A DNA stretch of 64,000 nt from Cryomorphaceae bacterium (GTDB taxonomy: Bacteria > Bacteroidota > Bacteroidia > Flavobacteriales_D > Crocinitomicaceae): contig JAIXUE010000047.1 in NCBI GenBank assembly GCA_027483605.1, forward strand, positions 1-64,000, written 5' to 3'. The notes under the pieces were generated by a model. It was given only the letters and a program-made list of their open reading frames with translations, ran no database searches and was not told where the DNA came from. A program made the translations under genes and the position numbers. This document shows, piece after piece, positions 28,182 through 37,400 of this stretch (position 1 is its first letter; each line of letters starts with the position of its first letter).

Positions 28182-29788
28182 AAGACACTGATGTGTTTGG
28201 TCAGGGTTTGTTGGTCGTCGATGATGAATTGCAAGGTATAAGGCCCTGGCTTGAGATTCAATGCTTTCGTATCGATTGTTTTTTTGGCGCTCTTCACCTT
28301 TTCATAATAAACTTCATGCACCAGTTTGCCATTGGCATCGAGTATGAAAAGTTCGATGTTGTGTTTTTGCTTGAAATCGAAAGTTAAATTCACGTCGCCT
28401 GCACTCGGATTTGGAAAAACCTCCACATTGAGTGCCAATTCTGGCCCAAGTACTTCTACCCCATTATTAGGCGCACGTTTGAGCCAAACTTCATAGATCA
28501 CGGCATTTGCAGCGGTAGAATTGGTATTATTCTGCGTAAAAGGATTCAAACTTCCACTTTTGATACCGCCAATAATATGTCCAACCAGTAGAGAATCGGA
28601 AGTAATTGCCGTCAAATCGATGATTTCACCAAGATAATGAGGTACATTTTCGTTGGCCACCAACTCAGCACTCGATCCTAGTAAACCAGGCATTTCATTT
28701 GACAACACATATTCTTGATAATTGCCATCAGCTCCTTGCACCAACCTACTCATTGTTTTGACAAATGGCACATTCGGATCATTAATAAGCGTTCCATTTT
28801 GGTAATAATACTGACTCATACCACCTAAGAATAAATGGTGCATCGATTGGGTTGCGCTGTCATACAAACTGAACTTACTCGAATGGTAATTGCTTAAGTA
28901 CTGACTAAAACCATTGACCGGCGTATGCCCGCTACTTTTGATTTCAACTGGGTACAAAAAAGGCAAGTCGGCATTGAGTTGAAAAACCCCTGACGACAGC
29001 AGGTATCCGAACTCTCCATTTGGATAAATGTGCGGCAACAGATTGTAATCTCTGCGATGCAAATTCACCTGATCTGTGACCAATTGGTAATTGAGCACTG
29101 CTAGAACTTGCCCCGGCGCACTTAATTCAAACTTTTTAAGACCATCGACATAAGCCTGAATAAACGTCGGGTTGTTCATAGGATTGTAACGACCATCAAA
29201 ACGATGCCCACCAACAAGATAGTACTGCGATCCAATTTTACCCATATTACCGCCTGTTACTGCAAATCTTTCGTCTTGGAGCTGCTCAAAATATGGAGCA
29301 ATCGTTGTGTTGGCCATAATGGCTCCAATCAAACCATCTAGATCAATGCGCGTTAAAAATGGGAAGGTAATGTGGTCATTAGCCGAATTACTGTAGGCAT
29401 AACCCCCTGCTAAAATCAAGGAATTACCATCTTGGTAAAAATTCATATTGGTGCTTTGCAATTGTTCTTGCAACGACACGCTTAAGTCCGTAAAGGTCCT
29501 AGACCAATATTGCTTGGTTTGCAGATCCAGTACCTGTAAGATTTGATTATTGAGGCTCGCTGGAAAGGCATTGAATGGTTGGCGCGCATGAATACCTTCG
29601 GGTCTACCGCCAATCAACACGACCTTACCATTGCGCTGCCCGAAAGCAAAAGAATGCAAACCATCAAAGCCAGCAATGGAGTCTGCTTTGAGTACAACTT
29701 CAAAGGGGAAATTGCTAGTTTGGGCATGGGTATCGAGAAAAAATGCGACTGTAAAAATAAACAAAAACAGAGCTTTTATAATTTTCAT
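28178..29788 (-). CDS. Secreted T9SS type A sorting domain protein (kelch-like propeller likely)
   Basis: Signal peptide; VEVFPNPSAGDVNLTFDFKQKHNIELFILDANGKLVHEVYYEK...LKPGPYTLQFI. Confidence 0.75.
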   Translation of the reverse strand: MKIIKALFLFIFTVAFFLDTHAQTSNFPFEVVLKADSIAGFDGLHSFAFGQRNGKVVLIGGRPEGIHARQPFNAFPASLNNQILQVLDLQTKQYWSRTFTDLSVSLQEQLQSTNMNFYQDGNSLILAGGYAYSNSANDHITFPFLTRIDLDGLIGAIMANTTIAPYFEQLQDERFAVTGGNMGKIGSQYYLVGGHRFDGRYNPMNNPTFIQAYVDGLKKFELSAPGQVLAVLNYQLVTDQVNLHRRDYNLLPHIYPNGEFGYLLSSGVFQLNADLPFLYPVEIKSSGHTPVNGFSQYLSNYHSSKFSLYDSATQSMHHLFLGGMSQYYYQNGTLINDPNVPFVKTMSRLVQGADGNYQEYVLSNEMPGLLGSSAELVANENVPHYLGEIIDLTAITSDSLLVGHIIGGIKSGSLNPFTQNNTNSTAANAVIYEVWLKRAPNNGVEVLGPELALNVEVFPNPSAGDVNLTFDFKQKHNIELFILDANGKLVHEVYYEKVKSAKKTIDTKALNLKPGPYTLQFIIDDQQTLTKHISVL

Positions 29789-29865
29789 CTTATTGATTTT
29801 AAATAACTTAAATATAATAACCTCTATTTTTAATTTAATATTAAAGGTGCTAGAATACTACTTTT

Positions 29866-31572
29866 TTATTCGAACTTGTAAGACACACCCGTTACTTGCG
29901 TCAAGAGTGTTTGAGGCGCATCGAGCACCTTGGCATTGCCCTGAGGGCTTGGCGTTACAACTTTGTGCGTTGTAAGGTAACTTTCCATCACTTTATGCAG
30001 CGTATGAACGGTATTTTGCGCGTTTTGTACGCCTTTAATGCGACAAAGCATATCGGCAGGATCTCCGTCGCGCTCACAAGCTAAAATACGATATGTTTTT
30101 GTTTTGTCGAGCGGCTGCCCTCCAACAATGGCTTTTTGAACGCGCTTGCCTTGTTCTGCAAAGGCTAAAAATTCAACTTCCATTCCTTTGAATTTGATGA
30201 CCCAGCCACCAAAGCGCTTAGACGCATCTTTTGCAAAGACATTATTGAGTTCTTTCTCGAGCCAATCTGCTATTTGTTGACCTGTGACCTCTGCGGTGCG
30301 CACGGTAGAATCTACAGGTAGCATGTCAAAAATAAAGCCTTTGGTGATCGGGATATTGCCCGTATGATCTGGAGTGGTGCGCGGCGGACAAAAACGAAAG
30401 CCATTAGATAACACGATATCTATTTCGGGGAATTTCCAATCCAAGGCGTTTAAGATCATCGTATCGATCGGATTTTCAACTACAAAATAGCGGTAAAGTG
30501 GAATGGTGCTGTAACCTACTACCCTGTTAATTTCAGCTGCAAAAGTAGCTTCATTAGACTTTAAAATCGCCTGCATTTGGGAATCTGGCTTGAGCGATGG
30601 CGCTTTCACCTCTAGTAGTTCGTAACGCTCTGCCGTGAGCTTTCCATTTTCAAAATCGAGTTCTAAAGAACCTACAAATGAACCAAAAGCCCCTGGCTCC
30701 ACAACTTTGCTATAAGCACATTGGATAGGTTTCCTGACCCGCTCATGGGTATCGCCACCAAAAATGTAATCAACACCTTTGCAAGACGGGTCGTTGGCCA
30801 ACGCGATTTGCTGAGACAAACCAAGGTGTGCAAGCATAATGACAACCGCGCATTGTTCTTGGTTACGGAGTACATCCACGTAATGTGCCAAATTTTCTTC
30901 CGGCTTGGTGTAAATGATTCCCTTGCTGTAATTAGGGCTCTGGCGCAAAGGTACCAAAGGATCGGTATAACCTAAAAAGCCAATTTTAATGCCTTCGTGT
31001 TCCCAAATATGGTAAGGTTGAAAAATAAGCTCACCTTTTTGCCCATTGCCTAAGTCATGGTACATGTTTGTACACACTTTAGGCGCGCGCAGCGCGCCCA
31101 TGAGTTGCTGCATCTTTTGCTTACCATAGATAACCTCCCAGTTACCCGGCAAATACAAATGGTAGTCCATTGCATTTAAAATCGGGACAAACGCTTGACC
31201 TGTAGTCTCGACACTTAGTTGTGAACCCTGAAACATGTCGCCGGTGTCCACCAAAAATGTATTGGGATTTTTCTTTTTGAGTTGCTTTAAAAATGTCTGT
31301 AATTGCGCATATCCTCCGGTTTTTCTAAATACAGCCTTTTCGTTTTCCCAGAAAAGCTCGTCGTGCGGATGAATTTGACAATGTACATCTGTTGTTTGTA
31401 AAAGTTGGAGCGTAAGTACGCCGTTTTTTCTTTTGGCTTCTTGCAAATCGACGTTTTCACTCATGAAAATTTTATCGTCACTTGTTTGCGCCAAAAAATT
31501 CGGAGCAAGTAGACTTCCTAAACCGGCTGTACCGATCGTTTTGAGAAAGTTTCTTCTTTGTTGTTTGGACAT
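29866..31572 (-). CDS. Tat-exported 5'-nucleotidase-family metallophosphoesterase, SoxB-like
   Basis: MSKQQRRNFLKTIGTAGLGSLLAP (twin-Arg), TTDVHCQI, LVDTGDMFQGS, LPGNWEVIYGK (compare SoxB GHWEFTYG), FGGDTHERV, GGWVIKFKG. Start set to 31572 rather than the 31674 ORF start. Confidence 0.78.
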   Translation of the reverse strand: MSKQQRRNFLKTIGTAGLGSLLAPNFLAQTSDDKIFMSENVDLQEAKRKNGVLTLQLLQTTDVHCQIHPHDELFWENEKAVFRKTGGYAQLQTFLKQLKKKNPNTFLVDTGDMFQGSQLSVETTGQAFVPILNAMDYHLYLPGNWEVIYGKQKMQQLMGALRAPKVCTNMYHDLGNGQKGELIFQPYHIWEHEGIKIGFLGYTDPLVPLRQSPNYSKGIIYTKPEENLAHYVDVLRNQEQCAVVIMLAHLGLSQQIALANDPSCKGVDYIFGGDTHERVRKPIQCAYSKVVEPGAFGSFVGSLELDFENGKLTAERYELLEVKAPSLKPDSQMQAILKSNEATFAAEINRVVGYSTIPLYRYFVVENPIDTMILNALDWKFPEIDIVLSNGFRFCPPRTTPDHTGNIPITKGFIFDMLPVDSTVRTAEVTGQQIADWLEKELNNVFAKDASKRFGGWVIKFKGMEVEFLAFAEQGKRVQKAIVGGQPLDKTKTYRILACERDGDPADMLCRIKGVQNAQNTVHTLHKVMESYLTTHKVVTPSPQGNAKVLDAPQTLLTQVTGVSYKFE

Positions 31573-31601
31573 GGTGATGTAGTTTAGGTGGTGTAATTGG
31601 G

Positions 31602-32435
31602 TCAGTGGGAAGAAGTGCCAGGAAAGGCCAATTCTTTGATAATGATATAGATTCCCATCACCAGAACAAACCAACCAAAGCCTTTTTTAAGTGCTGCTCC
31701 GTTGATCTTCTTGGATAAGTTGTTTCCAATAAAAATACCGATAATTGCTAAAATGGTAACAACGATAAGTAAAGTCCAGTCCATTTTGGAAGCATTTTCA
31801 CTGACGTCACCGGTAAACCCAATCAATGATTTTGCGGCAATGATCAATAAACTGGTTCCTACCGCTTGTTTCATTGGTAGTTTACTCAGCATCACCAATG
31901 CAGGAATAATTAGAAATCCACCCCCAGCACCGACTAGGCCCGTCAAAACGCCAACAACTGTGCCTTCTAACAATATCATGGGATAATTAAACACACGCGC
32001 TTCATTACTTTCGCTTTCTCCGGTTTTTTTATCTCGAATCATAGAAACAGAAGCCGCAACCATGAGTATTGCAAATAAGATCATCATGGCAAGGGCTTTG
32101 GTAATTGAAATACCGCCCAAATCAAAGAGCGTGGCTGGTATGGCCGGAACCAAAATCTTTCTGGTAAAAAAAACGGCTATGATAGACGGAATCCCGAACA
32201 CTATTGCTGTTTTTAAATCAATCATACCCGCTCTATATTTTGGAAACGCGCCCACTAAACTACTCAGACCTACAATAAATAAGGAATAAGCAGTGGCTAA
32301 AACGGGATCGACATTGAATAAATAAACCAAAACTGGAACGGTCAAAATAGAGCCGCCTCCACCAATGAGGCCAAGTGATATCCCGATTAGGGTACTGGCG
32401 AGTAAGCCAAAAATAGTCAGTAAGTCAAAAGTCAT
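31602..32435 (-). CDS. Sulfite exporter TauE/SafE family protein
   Basis: Repeated LIGGGGSILTVPVLVY... and LVGAGGGFLIIPALVML halves. Confidence 0.88.
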   Translation of the reverse strand: MTFDLLTIFGLLASTLIGISLGLIGGGGSILTVPVLVYLFNVDPVLATAYSLFIVGLSSLVGAFPKYRAGMIDLKTAIVFGIPSIIAVFFTRKILVPAIPATLFDLGGISITKALAMMILFAILMVAASVSMIRDKKTGESESNEARVFNYPMILLEGTVVGVLTGLVGAGGGFLIIPALVMLSKLPMKQAVGTSLLIIAAKSLIGFTGDVSENASKMDWTLLIVVTILAIIGIFIGNNLSKKINGAALKKGFGWFVLVMGIYIIIKELAFPGTSSH

Positions 32436-32444
32436 TTTAGAGAG

Positions 32445-33884
32445 TTAAAAGTGATAATTCAGTACAAAATTGGTCAAGAGCATATTGACTTTATTGATTT
32501 GGTATTTAGGGTTATTATACATTTCACCAAGACCGTATTTGCAAACGAGCAGCAATTGGCCCTCAAGGCCCTGCATGAGTTGACTCAACTGAAAACGAAA
32601 ATCTATATTAGCTTGTAAATAACTAGGCATGCTATATTTGTTTAAAGCATAATTATGTACATCGGGTAACTGGAAATAACCCACCGAAAAAGCCGACTTC
32701 TTAAAAACAGATGCTGTATTTTGGTTCTCCACTTTCAAGACTACTGCATGTACGTCTCCAAAGCCCTCGTTGCGTTCGCGCGGCATGAAGGTGTAAAACG
32801 GGTCTCTGCCCCATTCTCTCGGAAACAAATAACGGCCCTCGGCAGTAATCCGGTTATAATTGATGGAATAATGCGATTTATCAAATTCAAACCGCGTACG
32901 AAATCCGTAGGTCAGTGATTTGGAGCCTTTGGCAATATATGTCATGGATTGATCCTCGTTGCCACCATCTCCAAGTGCCCATTGCCTCATGATTTGCGCA
33001 CCATTAGACCACACAAACTTTTTGGCCTTATAGGCATGTTGGATTTGATGAAAAGTACTATTAAACAAGCCAGGTAAATGATAATCCCAAGCTTGGTACT
33101 CTATATTTTTAGAAGGTTTGAAAGTGAAGGACGCTACCCCAATAAAAGGCAGATCTATATTTCCCCTGAAATTAGAGGATGTTCCATCGGGGTTAACTCC
33201 TTGGCTATATAAACCAATAGATTCCGCTCCTCGATACCATTTTGTGGTACTGCGTGGAGAAATGGCAGTAAGTACACCACCCTGAAAACGCCATTTTTCA
33301 TTGAGGTGCTGATTGAGCCACAACCCTTCCACACCTGTGCCGCGCATGCGACCGTCTTGAATATTGATCAGTGGTGTATTGATGAGCTGCCTACCTAACA
33401 AAAGCTGTCCATTTTTGAAATTATATTTCAAATACAACTCCTCGAGCCGATCCATATCGCGGTGGTTATCTGGATTTTCGATATCAAACAGTCCGATTTC
33501 ATATCTACTCAACACCCCCGTCGTAGGGTCAGGATCATGTAATACCGAAGAGCCTATATTGAAAAAATAAAAGCCACTAACGGCAAACTGAAAGTGATGA
33601 AAAGAGTTGGTTTCAAAGCGCAAACCACCCCCAATTGCATTGGCATAAAATTCTGAAAGTGTACCTTCATTCGTTGTTTGACTCATGAAATACCTAAAAT
33701 GCCCGGCTGTGGCACCTGTTTTAAAGGCATACAATAAGGAAGTTGAATCCATCACATCTTGCGGCCTTCCCTTCCACATAACGGGCTGATCAGAAAGCTC
33801 GTGATGCTGGGCCCAAGTTGAAACTGATGTATGAAACAAAAGGATCGTGAAACAAATAAAGATTGGATTAACTTTCAATTTCAT
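32445..33884 (-). CDS. Outer membrane porin (OprD-like)
   Basis: Signal peptide; LYLKYNFKNGQLLLGRQLINTPLINIQDGRMRGTGVEGLWLNQ, OprD-type barrel. Confidence 0.72.
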   Translation of the reverse strand: MKLKVNPIFICFTILLFHTSVSTWAQHHELSDQPVMWKGRPQDVMDSTSLLYAFKTGATAGHFRYFMSQTTNEGTLSEFYANAIGGGLRFETNSFHHFQFAVSGFYFFNIGSSVLHDPDPTTGVLSRYEIGLFDIENPDNHRDMDRLEELYLKYNFKNGQLLLGRQLINTPLINIQDGRMRGTGVEGLWLNQHLNEKWRFQGGVLTAISPRSTTKWYRGAESIGLYSQGVNPDGTSSNFRGNIDLPFIGVASFTFKPSKNIEYQAWDYHLPGLFNSTFHQIQHAYKAKKFVWSNGAQIMRQWALGDGGNEDQSMTYIAKGSKSLTYGFRTRFEFDKSHYSINYNRITAEGRYLFPREWGRDPFYTFMPRERNEGFGDVHAVVLKVENQNTASVFKKSAFSVGYFQLPDVHNYALNKYSMPSYLQANIDFRFQLSQLMQGLEGQLLLVCKYGLGEMYNNPKYQINKVNMLLTNFVLNYHF

Positions 33885-33932
33885 TTTTTGACATGGAAAA
33901 CTTTGACCTTTATCCTAAGGCAAATAAACAAT

Positions 33933-34901
33933 TTACTTTTTCGGCTTTTTCATTGCGGTAAAAGGACCATATTTATGCTGTAGTTCAGAAAACGCATCTG
34001 CGTAGGGTCCGAACGGGTGGTCAATTGGCTTTTTTGTAATATCGGGCCAATCTTTTGGCACTGCTTTGTGTGGTCTGGGTTGGCTTTCTATGTAAGCGGC
34101 AACATCCCAGGCGTCTTCGTCCGAAAGCTCTGGTGCATCGTGATTAACTCCCAACGGCATGTTGTACTTTAAGTATTTAGCCATATTCGAGATACGACTT
34201 AAACCCGCAGCGTCATTGAAACTATGTGGCCCCCAAAGTGGTGGATACACATAAGATTGGCCGATGCCATCAATGATGCCTTGCCCATTCAATTGATGAC
34301 AACTTGAACAACGTAAATCGTAGACCAACTTTCCTTTGTGAGGGTCCGCAGCACGTGTTAAAAAAGGCAGCTCTTTTAAACCTGAGCCCGCTGCTTTTTC
34401 ACCTTTGGGGACGTTCTCTCCCAAAAACTTCATGTAAGCTACCATAGCGCGCATTTCTTTGCTGTTTTCTTTTAATGGTTTTCCATTCAAACTGCGTTCA
34501 AAACAATCATTGATGCGTTTTTCTATGCTTTCCATTTTACCACTTCGAGCGCGCACCTTAGGATAGGTAGAAGCAACCGAACCATAGTTGTTCCCGAAGG
34601 GCTTGGTGCCTGCATCTAAATGGCAGTTTTGGCAATTCATGCCATTTGTCTGCTGCGCAATGCGACCTTTTGGGCCAAAATAATAGGCCGTATGGATGAT
34701 GAGATCGCGACCGTAGAGAACCTCGTCCGATTTTTTCTCCTCCTTGATGGCAAAAACATCGGCTGGTTGCCAAAATGCGCCAACAGGTGTTGCTTGTATT
34801 TCTTCAGTGGAGAGTTGCTCCAATTGAAGTTCATTAGTCGTACAAGAAACCAACGCGAGCAAAATGTACACAAACAAATAGGTTTGGTATTTAAACTTCA
34901 C
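33933..34901 (-). CDS. tsdA: Dihaem c-type cytochrome lipoprotein, thiosulfate dehydrogenase (TsdA)-like
   Basis: Two CxxCH sites (CQNCH, CSSCH); TsdA-like NCQNCHLDAGTKPF...YPKVRARSGKMESIEKRINDCFERSLNGKPL..MRAMVAYMKFLGENVP; lipobox LVSC. Confidence 0.82.
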   Translation of the reverse strand: MKFKYQTYLFVYILLALVSCTTNELQLEQLSTEEIQATPVGAFWQPADVFAIKEEKKSDEVLYGRDLIIHTAYYFGPKGRIAQQTNGMNCQNCHLDAGTKPFGNNYGSVASTYPKVRARSGKMESIEKRINDCFERSLNGKPLKENSKEMRAMVAYMKFLGENVPKGEKAAGSGLKELPFLTRAADPHKGKLVYDLRCSSCHQLNGQGIIDGIGQSYVYPPLWGPHSFNDAAGLSRISNMAKYLKYNMPLGVNHDAPELSDEDAWDVAAYIESQPRPHKAVPKDWPDITKKPIDHPFGPYADAFSELQHKYGPFTAMKKPKK

Positions 34902-34909
34902 GACCTAAA

Positions 34910-35323
34910 TTAATGAGGGAGTTTATTTTGAAAAACACCATATAGGTAAGTGCCTACCGATGCAAAGAAAACCACAACAATAAAACTCAAGTAACCATAA
35001 CCAATATTGACTACCATTGGACCTGGACAGGCGCCGCTCAAGGCCCAACCTAATCCGAAAATGGTTCCTCCGATGAGGTAACGCCAAAAACCTTTTTCTT
35101 TAGGTGTAAAGACAATTTTAGCTTTTGAAAAATCTTTCCAATGGTTCTTTTTGATCAGAGCAGTGCCAATAATACCTAATACCACTGCTGTCCCGATGAT
35201 GCCATACATGTGAAAGCTCTGAAAGCGAAACATCTCCTGGATGCGATACCAACTCAAGGCCTGTGACTTGGCCATTACGATGCCGAACAAAATGCCGACG
35301 ACTAAAAACTTAATGAATTTCAT
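34910..35323 (-). CDS. DUF6691 / YeeE-YedE half-transporter
   Basis: LIGGTIFGLGWALSGACPGPMVVNIGYG. Confidence 0.85.
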   Translation of the reverse strand: MKFIKFLVVGILFGIVMAKSQALSWYRIQEMFRFQSFHMYGIIGTAVVLGIIGTALIKKNHWKDFSKAKIVFTPKEKGFWRYLIGGTIFGLGWALSGACPGPMVVNIGYGYLSFIVVVFFASVGTYLYGVFQNKLPH

Positions 35324-35326
35324 GAC

Positions 35327-35884
35327 TTAAAAGATCAATGGGAAAATAAAATGTGTCATCAGCAAGCCTCCGATGAAGAAGCCAATTACGGCGATTAGAG
35401 ACGGTAGCTGTAAATTGGATATACCTGATATGGCGTGTCCTGAAGTACAGCCACCGGCGTAGCGCGAGCCGAAACCTACGAGTAACCCACCGATTGCTAA
35501 CACAGAAAATCCTTTCAAAGTAAAAATGGCCTCCCAACTAAAAAGTTCTGTTGGTTGAATCTCATGTGCCTTTTCAAATCCTAATTTGGCTAAATCTTTT
35601 GCGGTACTTTCTGCAATTTGAAAACTAGCACCATCATTCAAAAAAGTATTGGCCAGATATCCTCCAATGATGGCCCCAACCAGAAAAACAAGGTTCCAAG
35701 ATTGGGTTTTCCAATCAAAATCAAAGAATTTGACCCGTTTTCCTGCACCCGCTAAGGTGCAGATGGTTCGGAGATTGGAAGAAAAACCAAAGGTTTTTCC
35801 GAAGAATAACATCAAGAACATTACCGTGGCAATGATGATCCCTGAAAACCACCAGGGCCAGGGTTGCATTAAAAAATGAAGCAT
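35327..35884 (-). CDS. YeeE/YedE (TsuA-like) family transporter
   Basis: LAIGGLLVGFGSRYAGGCTSGHAISGISNLQLPSLIAVIGFFIGG; 3-bp gap to the DUF6691 partner. Confidence 0.87.
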   Translation of the reverse strand: MLHFLMQPWPWWFSGIIIATVMFLMLFFGKTFGFSSNLRTICTLAGAGKRVKFFDFDWKTQSWNLVFLVGAIIGGYLANTFLNDGASFQIAESTAKDLAKLGFEKAHEIQPTELFSWEAIFTLKGFSVLAIGGLLVGFGSRYAGGCTSGHAISGISNLQLPSLIAVIGFFIGGLLMTHFIFPLIF

Positions 35885-35905
35885 AAGTTTAGGATAAAGG
35901 TTATG

Positions 35906-37321
35906 TTAAATTTTATGGACTTTGCTTTGACAAATAAAGTCTGTTTTTGGAATGGCCGTTTTGGCAATTGCACTAAATCCACCGTCTATTTCTGTAAAGT
36001 TACGGTAGCCGCGCGCTTGCAAAATAGAAGCGGCGATCATGCTGCGGTAACCACCTGCACAGTGCATAAAGAAATGTTGGTCTGGTTGAATATCTTTGGT
36101 CCAGTCGTTGATGTAAGCCAGCGGGCGGCTGTAAGCATCTTCCACGTGTTCCGCCTCATATTCGCTTTCTTTGCGTACGTCGACTACCATCGATTTGCCT
36201 GCTTCAAATTGTGCAGCAAACGCTTCTGCAGTGATGCGATTGATTTGATCTACTTCCTTGCCAGCAGCTACCCAAGTAGCAAAACCACCCCCTAGGTAAC
36301 CCAAAACTTTGTCAAAACCAACGCGGCTCAAGCGCGTCACGACTTCTTCTTCCATACCTGGTTCAGTAATCAAAACGATTTCTTGTTTGACATCACCAAT
36401 TAGTGCACCAACCCATGGTGCGAAATCGCCGCGAATACCAATATTAATAGCTTGTGGTATAAATCCTTTGTGAAAATCTGCTGCAGGGCGCGTATCGAGA
36501 ATAAGTGCACCAGTAGCCTCAACAATTGTTTCAAAAGCATCGGCAGAAAGTGCCGTAAGTGCTTTGGCTTTGACGTCTTCAAAGCTGTCATAACCTTTTT
36601 TATTCATCGCTACATTGTGACCAAAATAAGCTGGCGGAGGCAACAAACCATCGGTTACAGCTGCAATAAACGCCTCTTTGTTAGGCTGATTGAGTGCATA
36701 ATTCATTTTCTTTTGATTCCCGAGCGAATCAACCGTTTCTTTCATCATGTTTTTACCACACGCAGAGCCTGCGCCATGCGCTGGATAAACTGTAACGTCG
36801 TCTGCCAAAGGCATGATTTTAGTCATTAATGAATCGTAAAGCATGCCCGCGAGTTGATCTTGGGTCATGTCGGCAGCTTTTTGAGCGAGGTCAGGACGGC
36901 CTACATCTCCTAAAAAGAGGGTGTCTCCTGAAAAGATGGCTTCATCTTTACCCTCCTCATTGATAAGTAAAAACGTAGTGCTCTCCATGGTGTGCCCTGG
37001 TGTATGCAACACTTTAATTTTCACATTGCCAATTTCAAATACCTGTCCGTCGTCTGCAATAATGGCATCGAACTCGGTCTTTGCAGTAGGTCCGTATACT
37101 ATAGGAGCTCCTGTTTGCTTACTCAAATCGAGATGACCAGAAACAAAATCTGCATGAAAATGCGTTTCAAAAATATATTTAAGTTTCACACCATCTGCTT
37201 CAATTCTATCTAGATATGGCTGAATTTCGCGCAATGGATCAATGATAAATGCCTCATTTCCACTTACTACGTAATATGCTCCTTGAGCCAAACAACCTGT
37301 ATAAATTTGTTCTATTTTCAT
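35906..37321 (-). CDS. MBL-fold hydrolase with two rhodanese domains (persulfide dioxygenase / CstB-like)
   Basis: THFHADFVSGH metal motif, LHTPGHTMEST; first rhodanese module lacks the active-site Cys (IVLITEPGMEEE), second has HCAGGYRS. Confidence 0.88.
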   Translation of the reverse strand: MKIEQIYTGCLAQGAYYVVSGNEAFIIDPLREIQPYLDRIEADGVKLKYIFETHFHADFVSGHLDLSKQTGAPIVYGPTAKTEFDAIIADDGQVFEIGNVKIKVLHTPGHTMESTTFLLINEEGKDEAIFSGDTLFLGDVGRPDLAQKAADMTQDQLAGMLYDSLMTKIMPLADDVTVYPAHGAGSACGKNMMKETVDSLGNQKKMNYALNQPNKEAFIAAVTDGLLPPPAYFGHNVAMNKKGYDSFEDVKAKALTALSADAFETIVEATGALILDTRPAADFHKGFIPQAINIGIRGDFAPWVGALIGDVKQEIVLITEPGMEEEVVTRLSRVGFDKVLGYLGGGFATWVAAGKEVDQINRITAEAFAAQFEAGKSMVVDVRKESEYEAEHVEDAYSRPLAYINDWTKDIQPDQHFFMHCAGGYRSMIAASILQARGYRNFTEIDGGFSAIAKTAIPKTDFICQSKVHKI

Positions 37322-37340
37322 TTTTTTGGTTTTAAAGTAT

Positions 37341-37348
37341 CAAATGTA
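37341..37348 (-). promoter_or_regulatory. Candidate -7 element TACATTTG for the MBL-rhodanese operon
   Basis: Exact TAnnTTTG match on the minus strand, 19 nt upstream of the ATG. Confidence 0.55.
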
Positions 37349-37369
37349 TCAATTCAAAGAATAAAGTAA

Positions 37370-37385
37370 TGTAACACTTGTTACA
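37370..37385. promoter_or_regulatory. Palindromic operator candidate TGTAACACTTGTTACA
   Basis: 7-bp perfect inverted repeat with 2-nt spacer; fits TGTAAC-N4-GTTACA, same motif as 38815-38830. Confidence 0.7.
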
Positions 37386-37400
37386 AATGCCCTTAATGAG

